A stretch of 49,558 nt of DNA from Wenzhouxiangella sp. Its GTDB lineage: Bacteria; Pseudomonadota; Gammaproteobacteria; Xanthomonadales; Wenzhouxiangellaceae. The position numbers were made by a program, and so were the translations under genes. This document shows, piece after piece, positions 41,849 to 49,558 of the stretch (the first letter of the stretch is position 1; every line of letters starts with the position of its first letter). The notes under the pieces were generated by a model, which did not search any database, was not told where the DNA came from, and was given only the letters and a program-made list of their open reading frames with translations. The DNA is taken from contig SLQY01000263.1 of NCBI GenBank assembly GCA_007131235.1, positions 1 through 49,558 on the forward strand, given 5' to 3'.

Positions 41849-42802
41849 TTGACTCAGTCCTCCCTGATGGTCTTTTCCGGAACCGCCAATCCGGAGCTCG
41901 CCCAGTCAATCGCCGAAACGCTTGGCGTACCGATGGGCCGAGCGAATGTCGGCCGCTTCAGCGACGGCGAAGTGATGGTCGAAATCATGGAAAACGTCCG
42001 CGGACGGGACACCTACCTGGTGCAACCGACCTGTCAGCCGGCGGCCGAGAACTTCATGGAAATGCTGGTCATGATAGACGCCCTGAAGCGTGCGTCGGCC
42101 TCGCGCGTCACCGCCATCATCCCGTATTTCGGCTACGCCCGCCAGGATCGCCGGCCGCGCTCGTCGAGGGTGCCGATCACGGCTAAGGTGGTCGCACGCA
42201 TGATCAGCGTGGTTGGTACTGACCGGGTCGTCACGGTTGATCTTCATGCCGACCAGATCCAGGGGTTTTTCGACGTGCCTGTCGACAACGTGTATGCCTC
42301 ACCGCTGACGCTGGCCGATATATGGAAGCACTACACTTCTGATGAAATCATCGTGGTTTCGCCCGACGTCGGCGGCGTGGTGCGGGCGCGCGCCATTGCC
42401 AAGCGTCTGGATGCGGACCTGGCCATCATCGACAAGCGGCGGCCGCGCGCCAATGAAGCCACGGTAATGAACCTGATTGGTGATGTCGAGGACAAGATCT
42501 GCGTGCTGGTGGACGACATGATCGATACTGCCGGAACGCTGTGCGCCGCCGCCGCTGCCTTGAAAGAAAAGGGTGCACGGCGGGTCGTCGCCTACTGTGT
42601 CCACCCGGTATTGTCGGGGCGGGCAATCGAGAACATCAGCCACTCCAAGCTTGACGAAATCGTCGTCACCGACACCATCCCGCTAAGCCAGGCAGCCCTC
42701 GACTGCGGCCGCATTCGCCAGCTCTCGGTCGCCCAGATGCTGGCCGAAACCATCCGCCGGATGTCGGAAGGAGAGTCGGTCAGTTCCTTGTATGTCGATT
42801 GA
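41849..42802 (+). CDS. prs: Ribose-phosphate pyrophosphokinase
   Basis: Makes phosphoribosyl pyrophosphate from ribose 5-phosphate and ATP, for nucleotide, histidine, tryptophan and NAD synthesis. The family blocks are complete: [35 protein letters not shown] (in part), [19 protein letters not shown], the flexible loop KRRPRAN and the PRPP-binding [13 protein letters not shown]. The start is taken as TTG at 41849 (CAGG seven bases upstream), giving a 317-residue protein whose N terminus fits homologues; ATG at 41867 would begin directly at [12 protein letters not shown]. It lies 41 bases after tRNA-Gln. The usual downstream rplY and pth are absent; a convergent transporter gene follows instead. 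Confidence 0.96.
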   Translation: MTQSSLMVFSGTANPELAQSIAETLGVPMGRANVGRFSDGEVMVEIMENVRGRDTYLVQPTCQPAAENFMEMLVMIDALKRASASRVTAIIPYFGYARQDRRPRSSRVPITAKVVARMISVVGTDRVVTVDLHADQIQGFFDVPVDNVYASPLTLADIWKHYTSDEIIVVSPDVGGVVRARAIAKRLDADLAIIDKRRPRANEATVMNLIGDVEDKICVLVDDMIDTAGTLCAAAAALKEKGARRVVAYCVHPVLSGRAIENISHSKLDEIVVTDTIPLSQAALDCGRIRQLSVAQMLAETIRRMSEGESVSSLYVD

Positions 42803-42817
42803 AGCCGCGCGGCGAGG

Positions 42818-44197
42818 TCAGGAATAGCCTGTCCAAACCGCGACCATCAGCGCCAGGGCGCCGACCACCATCAGCTTCAGTATCAGCGGAAAGATGAACC
42901 GGAACCAGCGGTCGTAGGGGATGCCGGCCAAGCCGATGATGCCCATCAGAACCGGGTTGGTGGGCACAATCATGTTCATGAAGCCGTCGCCGAACTGGAA
43001 AGCCAGCACGGAAACCTGGCGGCTGACGCCGACTAGGTCGCCGATCGGGGCCATCAGCGGCATGGTGACGAATGCCTGGCCACTGCCTGACGGGATGAAC
43101 AGGTTGAGCACGCTCTGGATCAGCAGCATGCCGACGGCCGATATCCAGGCGGGCACCAGCGATAGCGGCGTGGCCATGGCATGGACGATCGTGTGCAGCA
43201 CCAACCCGTCTTCCAGCAGCAGCGCGATGGATCGGGCAAAGCCGATCAAGATGGCCGTGCCAGCCAGCTCGGCTGCGCCCTTGGAAAATGTTTCCGCCAA
43301 CTGATCCAGGCGCAGGCCTCCGATCAGCCCGGCGACGATAGCCAGACCAAGGAATACTGCGCCCAGTTCGACAAGGTACCAATCGTACCGGGCTATGCCA
43401 ACGACCAGGACAACCAGCGCCAGCAAGGTGGCCAGCAGCACCAGCGCTCGGCGCCAGTCAAGCGGCGGAGGCGTCGTCGCCTGCGGCGGCTGGGCGGCGG
43501 GTACATCAGCCACCAGGCTATGGGATGGATCCAGGCGTACACGACGGGCATAGGACCAGACATGATGAAAGCCCACGGCAAAGAACGGCAGCCATAGCAG
43601 CAGTCGGTAGCCCATGCCGGACCCGGGTTGCAGTTCCGCCACTTCCTGCGCCACCAGGAGCGTGAATGGGTTGATCACGGCGACCCCGTAGCCGATGCCG
43701 TAACCGACCACCATGATGCCGATAGCCGTAACGGTATCCATGCGCATGGCTACGCACAGCGCGATCAGGATGGCGGCGAACGGGATATATTCCTCGGCCA
43801 TGCCCAGCGTAGCTGAAGCAATACCGAAGGACGCCATGCCGATGAAGATCAGCAGGGCCGGTGCGTGGGCAAAGCGCTCGATAACCTTGCCGAGCAGGGC
43901 ATCAATGGCACCGGTGCGTCGAATCACGGCCAGTGCCCCGCCGATGATGAGGACGAAGAAAATGATCCCCTGGGCATCTGCCAGGGCCCGGGGCACCACC
44001 GTGAGCAAGGACCAGACCGGCAACCGGGGGGCTTCTTCCAGTGTTGTGTAGGTGCCCGGTACGACCATCTCGCGCCCGGCTTCGTTAGGCTCGGTCTGGA
44101 ATTCGCCGGCCGGCAGAATCCAGGTCAGGACCAGGGCCAGCATCATCATGCCGAACATGAGTACCAGCGTGTGTGGAACGCGGAAACGGTCCGGCAT
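42818..44197 (-). CDS. YfcC family (DcuC-like) membrane transporter, copy 2
   Basis: A 459-residue carrier closely related to the protein at 12722-14098. Both share the N-terminal FQTE-NEAGR region, the HHVWSYA-RVR motif and the C-terminal IPSGSGQAFVTMPLMAP, DLVGVSRQV and PTN-LMGI blocks. Differences cluster in the cytoplasmic loop near residue 235, which here is Pro/Ala-rich. GGGAGAAG lies six bases before the ATG at 44197. It ends 15 bases from the convergent prs gene and starts 95 bases after the S9 peptidase stop, on the same strand, so peptidase and carrier may be linked in use of peptides. The substrate is unknown. Confidence 0.9.
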   Translation of the reverse strand: MPDRFRVPHTLVLMFGMMMLALVLTWILPAGEFQTEPNEAGREMVVPGTYTTLEEAPRLPVWSLLTVVPRALADAQGIIFFVLIIGGALAVIRRTGAIDALLGKVIERFAHAPALLIFIGMASFGIASATLGMAEEYIPFAAILIALCVAMRMDTVTAIGIMVVGYGIGYGVAVINPFTLLVAQEVAELQPGSGMGYRLLLWLPFFAVGFHHVWSYARRVRLDPSHSLVADVPAAQPPQATTPPPLDWRRALVLLATLLALVVLVVGIARYDWYLVELGAVFLGLAIVAGLIGGLRLDQLAETFSKGAAELAGTAILIGFARSIALLLEDGLVLHTIVHAMATPLSLVPAWISAVGMLLIQSVLNLFIPSGSGQAFVTMPLMAPIGDLVGVSRQVSVLAFQFGDGFMNMIVPTNPVLMGIIGLAGIPYDRWFRFIFPLILKLMVVGALALMVAVWTGYS

Positions 44198-44292
44198 TTC
44201 GAGCTTCTCCCTGGCCGATGCCGATGGCGATCATGCAACCGGCGTAATGGATTCAGAGGCGCGGCGAAACAGCTCGCCGCGCCCGGGTATCG

Positions 44293-46269
44293 TCAGTTCC
44301 GGCCGTTGCGTTCCGGACCGATATTGCGATTGAAGAATGCCAGCATTTGCTCGGCCAGTTCGACTCGGTTGTCGACGCTGTAGAAGCCGTGTCCCTCTTC
44401 TTCCTTGAGCATCCACTCATAGGATTTGCCGATCCGGTCAAGCGATTCGCGGAGGCGGTGGGCGTGACCAACAACCACACGTACATCGGCACCGCCGTGG
44501 ACGATGAACAGATCGGCCTGGATCTGGTCAACGTTGTGAACCGGGGAGTTCTGGCGCAGGAACGACTCATCGTCGCCGACATGGGCCGAGAACCACTGCT
44601 CGCGTTGTTCGCGGCTACGTCGATCGCGCTGGCGGGACCAATCATTTCCGTCGCCGCTGCGGAACCAGGGCAGATCGTAGACGCCAACGATGGCAACCCC
44701 ACACTGGTACAGCTCGGGTTCGCGAATCACGCCCATCAAGGTGGCATAGCCACCGTAGCTGCCGCCGTGAATGCAGATGCGGTCCGGGTCGGCGATGCCT
44801 TGCTCGATTGCCCAGCGGGTAGCGTCGGTGACATCGTCCTGCATTTTGCCGCCCCATTCGCGCCGTCCCTTGCGAACGAAGTCCTGGCCCCGGTTGCCCG
44901 AGCCGCGGAAGTTGATCTGCAGGGTTGCATAGCCGTGCTGGGCAAAGAACTGGGCGTCGCGGCGGAAACCCCAGGTGTCGGCAACCCCAAACGGGCCGCC
45001 GTGAACTTCGACAAGCAGCGGAAGATTTTCTGTCTGGCCCGCCGGACGGGTCAGGAATCCGTGCAGTTCGACGCCGTCGCGAGCGGTAACCCGGATCGGC
45101 TCCATGGGTACCAGGTTTTCAACCGGTAGTTCCGGCATGGCCGCACTGATGAAACGGGCTTGCATGGTTTCCAGGTCGAACAGGAAGAATTCACCGGGGT
45201 TGCTGTCTCCGCGAACGAAAACAATGGCCCGGTTGCCATCTCGCGTAAACGATGTGATGCCGACGTCATTACCTGGAAAGGACAGGGCCAGTCGCTGCAG
45301 CAGGATTGCTTCATCGTTTTCAGCTGCATCTTCCAGGAACGTGTAGGTTGCCGGTCCTGACCTGGTCAACAAGCCCAGTACGCCGCCATCGGAACCGGTG
45401 ATGATTCCGCTGATGTCGACCTCACTGTCACGATGGAGCAGTTCCGTACGCTGGCTTGAGAAGTCATGGCGGAACAGGCCCAGAGTATCGCCTTCGGCCA
45501 CATCATGGTTACTCAGGAAGTACGCGCGAGAGTTGTCGGCAGAAAATCCGGCTGGTCGAACGGTGACTGGCTGACGCTTTGCATCCAATGGCAGTACCTG
45601 CCACTCGTCTCTGTGTCTGACATGCAGGTTCAACTCCGAGTCATCGAAAGTGCGACCTCTCTTGGCTTCCACAGCGACGCGCAATTCGCCACTGTTATCG
45701 GGAATCAGGGCGATAATGTCGCTGCTGGCCGGCTGATCTCCAACGTAGTTTCGGGTCCGTCTGAATGTGTTGATTCGATGAGCGCGCGGGGTACCGCCAT
45801 CTGCCCAGTGATAACGAGCCACCAGGATATTGTCGGGATCGTCGGGTAGCGGGTGCAAAAGCTGCACAAAACCGCCGTCGCCATCGTGCAGCTGCTCTCT
45901 TCTCGAGCCATCGACGTTGCCGGCATACATGCGTGAGGCGCGACCCATGTTGTCGAGGTAGCCGGTGACTTCGCCGACTGTCATCACCACGCGGATGTCA
46001 CTGCTCCACCAGAAATCGAAGACATGCTGGTTTTTACCGAGCCCGAATACCGCGGTCAGTTCCTGGCTGTCGAGGTTCATGATCGCCAGCTTGACTTCGC
46101 TGCCTTCGGGAAAGGTGAAAGCGACATGTTCACCGTCTGGCGCGATTTTCATGTTCGTCACTCGCGCGTCGTCGTAGAAAAGTCGCGTAGGTACCTGATC
46201 TCCCATGGCGGATAAACAGCCGGCAAGGAAAGTCAGAGCGAGAGATAGTTGAACCAGGCGATGCAGCAT
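44293..46269 (-). CDS. S9 family prolyl-oligopeptidase-like peptidase, predicted lipoprotein
   Basis: A 658-residue serine peptidase. The N terminus is a signal peptide with a LAGC lipobox (LALTFLAGC), so it is probably a periplasmic lipoprotein. Residues about 30-390 form the beta-propeller gate (NMKIAPDGEHVAFTFPEG is one blade). The alpha/beta hydrolase domain (about 400-650) holds the triad: Ser504 in CIHGGSYGGYATL, Asp in IVHGGADVRV, and His in KEEEGHGFYSVDN. NFRGSGNRGQDF marks the oxyanion region. This class removes dipeptides or cleaves short peptides, often after proline or alanine. The YfcC transporter lies 95 bases downstream on the same strand. Confidence 0.93.
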   Translation of the reverse strand: MLHRLVQLSLALTFLAGCLSAMGDQVPTRLFYDDARVTNMKIAPDGEHVAFTFPEGSEVKLAIMNLDSQELTAVFGLGKNQHVFDFWWSSDIRVVMTVGEVTGYLDNMGRASRMYAGNVDGSRREQLHDGDGGFVQLLHPLPDDPDNILVARYHWADGGTPRAHRINTFRRTRNYVGDQPASSDIIALIPDNSGELRVAVEAKRGRTFDDSELNLHVRHRDEWQVLPLDAKRQPVTVRPAGFSADNSRAYFLSNHDVAEGDTLGLFRHDFSSQRTELLHRDSEVDISGIITGSDGGVLGLLTRSGPATYTFLEDAAENDEAILLQRLALSFPGNDVGITSFTRDGNRAIVFVRGDSNPGEFFLFDLETMQARFISAAMPELPVENLVPMEPIRVTARDGVELHGFLTRPAGQTENLPLLVEVHGGPFGVADTWGFRRDAQFFAQHGYATLQINFRGSGNRGQDFVRKGRREWGGKMQDDVTDATRWAIEQGIADPDRICIHGGSYGGYATLMGVIREPELYQCGVAIVGVYDLPWFRSGDGNDWSRQRDRRSREQREQWFSAHVGDDESFLRQNSPVHNVDQIQADLFIVHGGADVRVVVGHAHRLRESLDRIGKSYEWMLKEEEGHGFYSVDNRVELAEQMLAFFNRNIGPERNGRN

Positions 46270-46355
46270 GCGGTACTCCGTTGCATTTTTTGCGGATAAC
46301 TCCCGATTTTCGCAGATTGCAGGGGTGATGTCAGCCCCGACGGCTTACTATTCAG

Positions 46356-46450
46356 CCGGCAATCAATGGGATTGCCGGGTGAATGCCCGGCCGGTACGGT
46401 CGGGGTCGCAAAGCGCGAGCAACAAATAGCGTAGGAATTTCGTTGCCGGG
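46356..46450 (+). ncRNA. Possible structured RNA element with three hairpins
   Basis: Hairpin 1 is CCGGCAATC / GATTGCCGG (46356-46378, loop AATGG). Hairpin 2 is CCCGGCC / GGTCGGG with a GGTAC loop, starting near 46386. Hairpin 3 pairs GCAACAAAT with ATTT-C-GTTGC (about 46419-46446). The single-stranded link between 2 and 3 contains GTCGCAAAGC. This arrangement upstream of a regulatory-type gene could be a leader element, but nothing shows it is transcribed, and I cannot assign it to a known RNA family. Confidence 0.25.
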
Positions 46451-46451
46451 T
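46429..46451. repeat. Intergenic motif, copy 2 of a 23-bp pair
   Basis: Matches 12514-12536 at 20 of 23 positions, core CGTAGG, any base, ATTTCGTT. It overlaps the third potential hairpin of the intergenic region. Both copies lie in divergent gaps. No known operator is recognised. Confidence 0.5.
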
Positions 46452-46583
46452 TGATATTGACCACGTAACCTGCTTGATTGCACGCTTCATGGATCGGTCG
46501 TGGTGGTTGGTGTCATGATCGTCATGGCCGCGCTCATGCTATCTTGGCGACTTTAAAAACTCAGCATTGTTGCAGGAGAATTC

Positions 46584-47057
46584 ATGAACGCCGATGACAT
46601 CAGCCGATACTTGGCCGACCACGACTTGTTTTCGGGGCTTGACGAGCAGCAGAGGACTTTTTTGGCTAACCATGCCACTGAGCGGCACTTTGATGACGGA
46701 ACGATCGTAAGTCGGCAGGGGACCGCCGCTGATCGCTTCTACATTGTCCTGGAAGGGGAGTTGACGGTACAGGTGCCGGCCATTGCCGGTCCCACCCTCG
46801 AGGTCACCCGTCTCGGTGTCAACCAGGTCCTCGGCTGGTCCTGGTTGATCGAGCCTTATCGCTGGCACTTCAATGCCCTGGCCCAGGGGCGTACGCGCGC
46901 GATCGAGTTTGATGGTCGGGCCATTCTGTCACGCTGTGAACAGGACGCCGAGTTTGGCTATGCGCTGTTCAAGCGTTTCTCCGCGCTGATGGGAAAGCGC
47001 CTGGAAGCCGCGCAGCGCAAGATGATGGACCAGTGGAGTCCTGCGGGTTTTGCCTGA
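46584..47057 (+). CDS. Cyclic nucleotide-binding-fold protein, no output domain
   Basis: A 157-residue protein consisting of one Crp-type sensor domain. Recognisable parts are the DLFSGLDEQQRTFLA entry helix, DGTIVSRQGTAADRFYIVLEGELTVQV strands, and VLGWSWLIEPYRWHFNALAQGRTRAIEF where the phosphate-binding cassette would be. The canonical Gly-Glu-(x)-Arg pair of cAMP binders is not preserved, so the ligand is doubtful. There is no helix-turn-helix, so it is not itself a Crp-type transcription factor. AGGAG lies seven bases before the ATG. It is monocistronic, ending 14 bases before the convergent PLP enzyme gene. Confidence 0.88.
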   Translation: MNADDISRYLADHDLFSGLDEQQRTFLANHATERHFDDGTIVSRQGTAADRFYIVLEGELTVQVPAIAGPTLEVTRLGVNQVLGWSWLIEPYRWHFNALAQGRTRAIEFDGRAILSRCEQDAEFGYALFKRFSALMGKRLEAAQRKMMDQWSPAGFA

Positions 47058-47071
47058 GCATCGGTTTCCGG

Positions 47072-48262
47072 TCAGGCCGCCTGCCGACCAGACAGGCAGG
47101 CCTGGGTCAGCGCCTGGTCGAGGTCGTGCCAAAGGTCATCGAATTCTTCCAGGCCAACTGACAGGCGAAGCAGGCCAGCGCTGATGCCGCAGTCCTGGCG
47201 GTCTCCTTCTTCCATGACCCGGTGGGTCAGAGCCGCCGGATGCTGGATCAGGGAGTCGACGGAGCCGAGGCTGACCGCCGGCGTTATCAGCTGCACGCTG
47301 GCCATGACGGCAGCTGCAACGGCATGACCGCCGTCGATCTCGAAGGCTAGGACGCTGCCAGGGCCGCGCATCTGGCGATTCAGGGTGTCTTTGGCCTTGC
47401 CCTTGGCCAGCCCTGGGTAATGCACCGCGCTGACCCTGGGATCCTTGGACAGTCGATGCGCCAGGGCAACAGCGCCGGCCTGGGCTTGTTCGACCCGCAG
47501 CTTCAATGTGGGCATCGAGCGGTGCAGAAGATATGCCGCCCACGGGTGGAGCAGGGCGCCGGTGGCGATACGAACCTGGCGCAGGCGCTGAGCCATCTCA
47601 TCGGAGCAGGCCACCACCCCCGCCATGACATCGCCGTGCCCGCCGAGAAACTTGGTGGCCGAGTGCATGACCAGGGCTGCGCCTTGTTGCAGGGGACGCT
47701 GCAATACCGGGGTTGCGAAGGTTGAATCAACCAGCACTGGAACGCTTCGCGCCTGGCGCACCACCGCTTCGATATCGACCAGTTGCAAGGTGGGGTTGGC
47801 GGGCGTTTCGATCATGACCAGGGCCGTGTCGGACCGAATCGCGGCGCCAACCTCATCGGCGCTCACCCAGGTGACCTCGTTGCCCAGCAGTCCCGAGGCC
47901 AGCAGATGGTCGCTGGTGCCGTAAATCGGTCTGACCGCGACAACGTGCGTGCCGTGTTCTCGCAAGGCCAGCAAGCAGGCCGTCAGCGCTGCCATTCCGG
48001 AGCTGAAGGCCACGCCCGCCTCGGCACCTTCGGCTCGGGCAAGGCTTTGTTCCCAGCGGTCGACCGTGGGATTGAACAAACGGGCATACACCGGGTTGTC
48101 AGCCGCCTTGTGCCCTTCCACCAGCGCATCCAGGCTTGCCGTACCCTGGTCGAGATCGGGCAGGGGATAGGTAGTGGAAAGATCAACGGGCAGGGCATGC
48201 ACGCCGAGACGGCGCAGATCCTGGCGGCCAGCGTGGACGAGGTCGGTGTTTTTGATGCTCAT
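47072..48262 (-). CDS. Trans-sulfuration family PLP enzyme (cystathionine synthase/lyase or methionine gamma-lyase type)
   Basis: A 396-residue fold-type I PLP enzyme of the Cys/Met metabolism family. The cofactor lysine is Lys204 in [12 protein letters not shown]; Tyr59 and Arg61 form the phosphate-binding YAR near [11 protein letters not shown], and Asp179 lies in [17 protein letters not shown] and [13 protein letters not shown] are further family blocks. The sequence does not distinguish synthesis (MetB/MetZ) from breakdown (MetC/MGL). An Lrp/AsnC regulator is divergently transcribed 92 bases away, a pairing often seen with amino-acid catabolic genes, so a lyase role is a reasonable guess. 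An AATATA (minus-strand TATATT) box lies at 48281-48286. Confidence 0.9.
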   Translation of the reverse strand: MSIKNTDLVHAGRQDLRRLGVHALPVDLSTTYPLPDLDQGTASLDALVEGHKAADNPVYARLFNPTVDRWEQSLARAEGAEAGVAFSSGMAALTACLLALREHGTHVVAVRPIYGTSDHLLASGLLGNEVTWVSADEVGAAIRSDTALVMIETPANPTLQLVDIEAVVRQARSVPVLVDSTFATPVLQRPLQQGAALVMHSATKFLGGHGDVMAGVVACSDEMAQRLRQVRIATGALLHPWAAYLLHRSMPTLKLRVEQAQAGAVALAHRLSKDPRVSAVHYPGLAKGKAKDTLNRQMRGPGSVLAFEIDGGHAVAAAVMASVQLITPAVSLGSVDSLIQHPAALTHRVMEEGDRQDCGISAGLLRLSVGLEEFDDLWHDLDQALTQACLSGRQAA

Positions 48263-48280
48263 GGGCTAGGTTCATTCGGT

Positions 48281-48286
48281 AATATA
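48281..48286 (-). promoter_or_regulatory. Candidate -10 box for the trans-sulfuration enzyme gene
   Basis: TATATT on the minus strand lies about 20 bases before the ATG, in the AT-richer 92-base divergent gap with the Lrp gene. A CATGA/TCATG inverted pair spans about 48291-48315 and could be an Lrp-type site. No clear -35 is present. Confidence 0.3.
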
Positions 48287-48354
48287 GCGCCATGATAAAA
48301 GAATGTTCCTTCATGCTTGGCTGTGCCGTAAATAATTTGGTGGAGGGGTAAATC

Positions 48355-48831
48355 ATGCGCCTGGATCCGACAGATATTCAGATCATTCGCTGGCTGCGAA
48401 AGAATGCTCGGATATCGAACAAGGAGTTGGCCGCCAAGGTTGGCCTGGCACCCTCATCCTGTCTTGAGCGAGTGCGTCGATTGCGGATTTCCCGGGTGCT
48501 GACCGGCTACCACGCCGATGTGGATCCTGACGCCGTTGGCATCGGATTACAGGCTATGGTTGCTGTTCGCCTGACCCGACACGCCCGGAGCGAAGTCGAA
48601 TCCTTTCAAGGCCATCTCGAGTCACTGGCCGAAGTGGTGACGATTTTTCATGTGGCCGGCGCCAACGATTACCTGGTTCACGTGGCCGTGCGCGATGCAT
48701 CGCACTTGCGCGAGCTGGCCCTGTCGGCCTTTACCGAGCGGCCAGAGGTTGCCCATATCGAAACCCAGCTGATCTTTCAGCACACACGCAACCATGAACT
48801 GCCGGTCTACCTGGCCTATGAAGAGGATTGA
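48355..48831 (+). CDS. Lrp/AsnC family transcriptional regulator
   Basis: A 158-residue regulator. Residues about 4-55 hold the helix-turn-helix (LDPTDIQIIRWLRKNARISNKELAAKVGLAPSSCLERVRRL, given by the pieces ISNKELAAKVGLA and SSCLERVRRL), and residues about 65-150 the RAM ligand-binding domain (VVTIFHVAGANDYLVHVAVRD). GGAGGGG lies six bases before the ATG at 48355. It is divergent from the trans-sulfuration enzyme and probably controls it in response to an amino acid; the effector is unknown. Confidence 0.95.
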   Translation: MRLDPTDIQIIRWLRKNARISNKELAAKVGLAPSSCLERVRRLRISRVLTGYHADVDPDAVGIGLQAMVAVRLTRHARSEVESFQGHLESLAEVVTIFHVAGANDYLVHVAVRDASHLRELALSAFTERPEVAHIETQLIFQHTRNHELPVYLAYEED

Positions 48832-48857
48832 GATTGTTTTCCGAAGCGGCCTTTGCT

Positions 48858-49558
48858 TCAGCCAGCGCCAAAAATCTCGCGTAGCAATGCGGTGGTGCGT
48901 GCTGCCGGGTCGCGGCGAATGCGGCGCTCTTCGTCGGCAAGGGCCTGGAACAGCCCATCCAGCGCGCGCTCGGTGACATAGTCTTCGAGGTTGAAGTCCA
49001 GCGGGCGACCAGTCGGCAGTCGGTTCCAGCGCTCGGCCAGTTCGCGGTAATGTTGATAGGCCTGGACCTGGTCCAGCGCGTTGGCGACGATGGGCTGATA
49101 GCGCCGGGTGAGTGTCGGGCTTGCTGTGTGACGCAGAAACTGGGTGGCGGCATCGTCGTCGCCGTTCAGTATGGCCCGCGCATCGGAGGGTCTGAGTTGA
49201 CGGATGGTCTGGGTGAATACGATCACGGCTTCGCTGGCCGCCTGCTCGGCTGCCCGATTCATGGCCAGTTCCAGCTCATCGAGCTGACGCGAAAGGCCCA
49301 GGCGGCGCAGCTGGCTTGCTGCCGGCTCGATGGCCTCCGGCAGCGGGATTCTCAGCCCGGGGTCGGCAAAGTAACCATCGATGCGTCCGACCCGATCCGC
49401 GGCGCGCTGGCTACCCACCTCCAGCGCCTGCTTGAGCCCAGCCTCAATACGCCCTTCGGCGCCCGAGTCGGCCATACTCCCGGGCCAGTCGTCGATGCTG
49501 GCGCAGCCTTGCAGCAGCGCCAGCAGCATCATGACCACCAGCAGCCTGGTTGACCGCG
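48858..49558 (-). CDS. DUF4197-like lipoprotein, start beyond the window
   Basis: About 230 residues are visible. A lipoprotein signal ends in LLQGC (VVMMLLALLQGCASIDDW), so Cys would be lipidated. The body is helical (GLKQALEVGSQRAADRVGRIDGYFADPGLRIPLP; cited by pieces EVGSQRAADRVG and DGYFADPGLRIPLP), with FTQTIRQLRPSDARAILNGDDDAATQFLRH and a C-terminal ALDGLFQALADEERRIRRDP, all typical of the DUF4197 family of unknown function. GTG at 49538 is the first possible start, but RSTRLL in frame upstream continues into the window edge, so the true N terminus is probably just outside. Confidence 0.85.
   Translation of the reverse strand, partial: RSTRLLVVMMLLALLQGCASIDDWPGSMADSGAEGRIEAGLKQALEVGSQRAADRVGRIDGYFADPGLRIPLPEAIEPAASQLRRLGLSRQLDELELAMNRAAEQAASEAVIVFTQTIRQLRPSDARAILNGDDDAATQFLRHTASPTLTRRYQPIVANALDQVQAYQHYRELAERWNRLPTGRPLDFNLEDYVTERALDGLFQALADEERRIRRDPAARTTALLREIFGAG

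Larger units (their letters stand above)
46270..46583. other. 314-bp divergent intergenic region, no gene found
   Basis: The gap separates the S9 peptidase (minus) from the cyclic-nucleotide-binding-fold gene (plus). I see no supported open frame or tRNA. It contains three consecutive potential plus-strand hairpins between about 46356 and 46450, the second copy of the 23-bp motif (46429-46451), and near 46537 a weak TATCTT box preceded by TGC that could be an extended -10 for the downstream gene. Confidence 0.6.

Noticed and set aside
46356-46450. c-di-GMP-I (GEMM) riboswitch
   Set aside because: Only a GCAAAGC-like string and a GCCGGGTT-like string match; the tetraloop, its receptor and the GGGCAAACC segment are missing.
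46584-47057. Crp/Fnr transcription factor
   Set aside because: The protein stops after the sensor domain; there is no helix-turn-helix and no frameshifted remnant downstream.
48832-48857. Intrinsic terminator between the Lrp gene and the DUF4197 gene
   Set aside because: The only dyad, GAAGC/GCTTC, is five base pairs, and the T-run precedes rather than follows it.

Overview
The window is a GC-rich, gene-dense chromosomal stretch from a gammaproteobacterium. Support comes from the hemA-prfA block facing a TPR lipoprotein gene, lolB, tRNA-Gln and prs; from the DksA-type zinc-finger protein, LolB and an LpxR-like protein; and from a complete cytochrome bd operon. An aerobic, peptide-using member of the Chromatiales/Xanthomonadales neighbourhood (for example a Wenzhouxiangella-like organism) would fit, but this is inference from gene content. 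I see no prophage, insertion sequence, CRISPR array or rRNA. Two genes are cut by the window ends: the NAD-glutamate dehydrogenase at the left and a DUF4197-like lipoprotein at the right.

Layout. 1-5.1 kb: C-terminal two thirds of a large NAD-glutamate dehydrogenase overlapping a short NAD kinase gene, a heptamer-repeat hairpin, and a 5'-nucleotidase. 5.2-8.5 kb: exported TolB-propeller/amidohydrolase fusion. 8.6-12.5 kb (minus): a tight trio of DksA-like zinc finger, UMF1-type MFS carrier and BtuF-like binding protein, then rimO. 12.7-16.2 kb (plus): YfcC-family transporter, SDR oxidoreductase, FHA-EAL protein. 16.1-19.2 kb (minus): M13 metallopeptidase and LpxR-like protein. 19.4-26.5 kb: HD-GYP protein, response regulator, 69-residue helical protein, SLC13/RCK transporter overlapping a rhomboid protease gene; an exported DUF151-PDZ protein on the minus strand; a sodium:solute symporter. 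26.5-30.5 kb (minus): ribbon-helix-helix protein, PspA, YqiJ and flotillin. 30.6-36.4 kb (minus): cydABDC. 36.4-39.2 kb (minus): hemA-prfA-yjbQ. 39.2-42.8 kb (plus): TPR lipoprotein, lolB, tRNA-Gln(TTG), prs. 42.8-46.3 kb (minus): second YfcC paralogue and S9 peptidase. 46.6-49.6 kb: cyclic-nucleotide-binding-fold protein, trans-sulfuration PLP enzyme with a divergent Lrp/AsnC regulator, and the partial DUF4197 protein.

How the genes work together. The bd oxidase operon carries its own CydDC exporter, needed for heme-protein assembly. The PspA-YqiJ-flotillin cluster looks like an envelope-stress unit, headed by an RHH protein whose promoter carries repeated half-sites, so it may be autoregulated. 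Two c-di-GMP phosphodiesterase-type proteins (FHA-EAL and HD-GYP) and a receiver protein lie within 6 kb, with no GGDEF cyclase in the window. Several exported or membrane peptidases and amino-acid or carboxylate carriers suggest peptide and amino-acid use, consistent with the glutamate dehydrogenase.

The most unusual points are: a cydD gene whose first transmembrane helix is encoded upstream of any ATG/GTG/TTG, implying a CTG or other rare start; absence of ispE from its usual place between lolB and tRNA-Gln; intergenic hairpins built from short tandem repeats; a near-identical 23-bp motif in two distant intergenic regions; and a 314-bp gene-free region with three consecutive potential hairpins.
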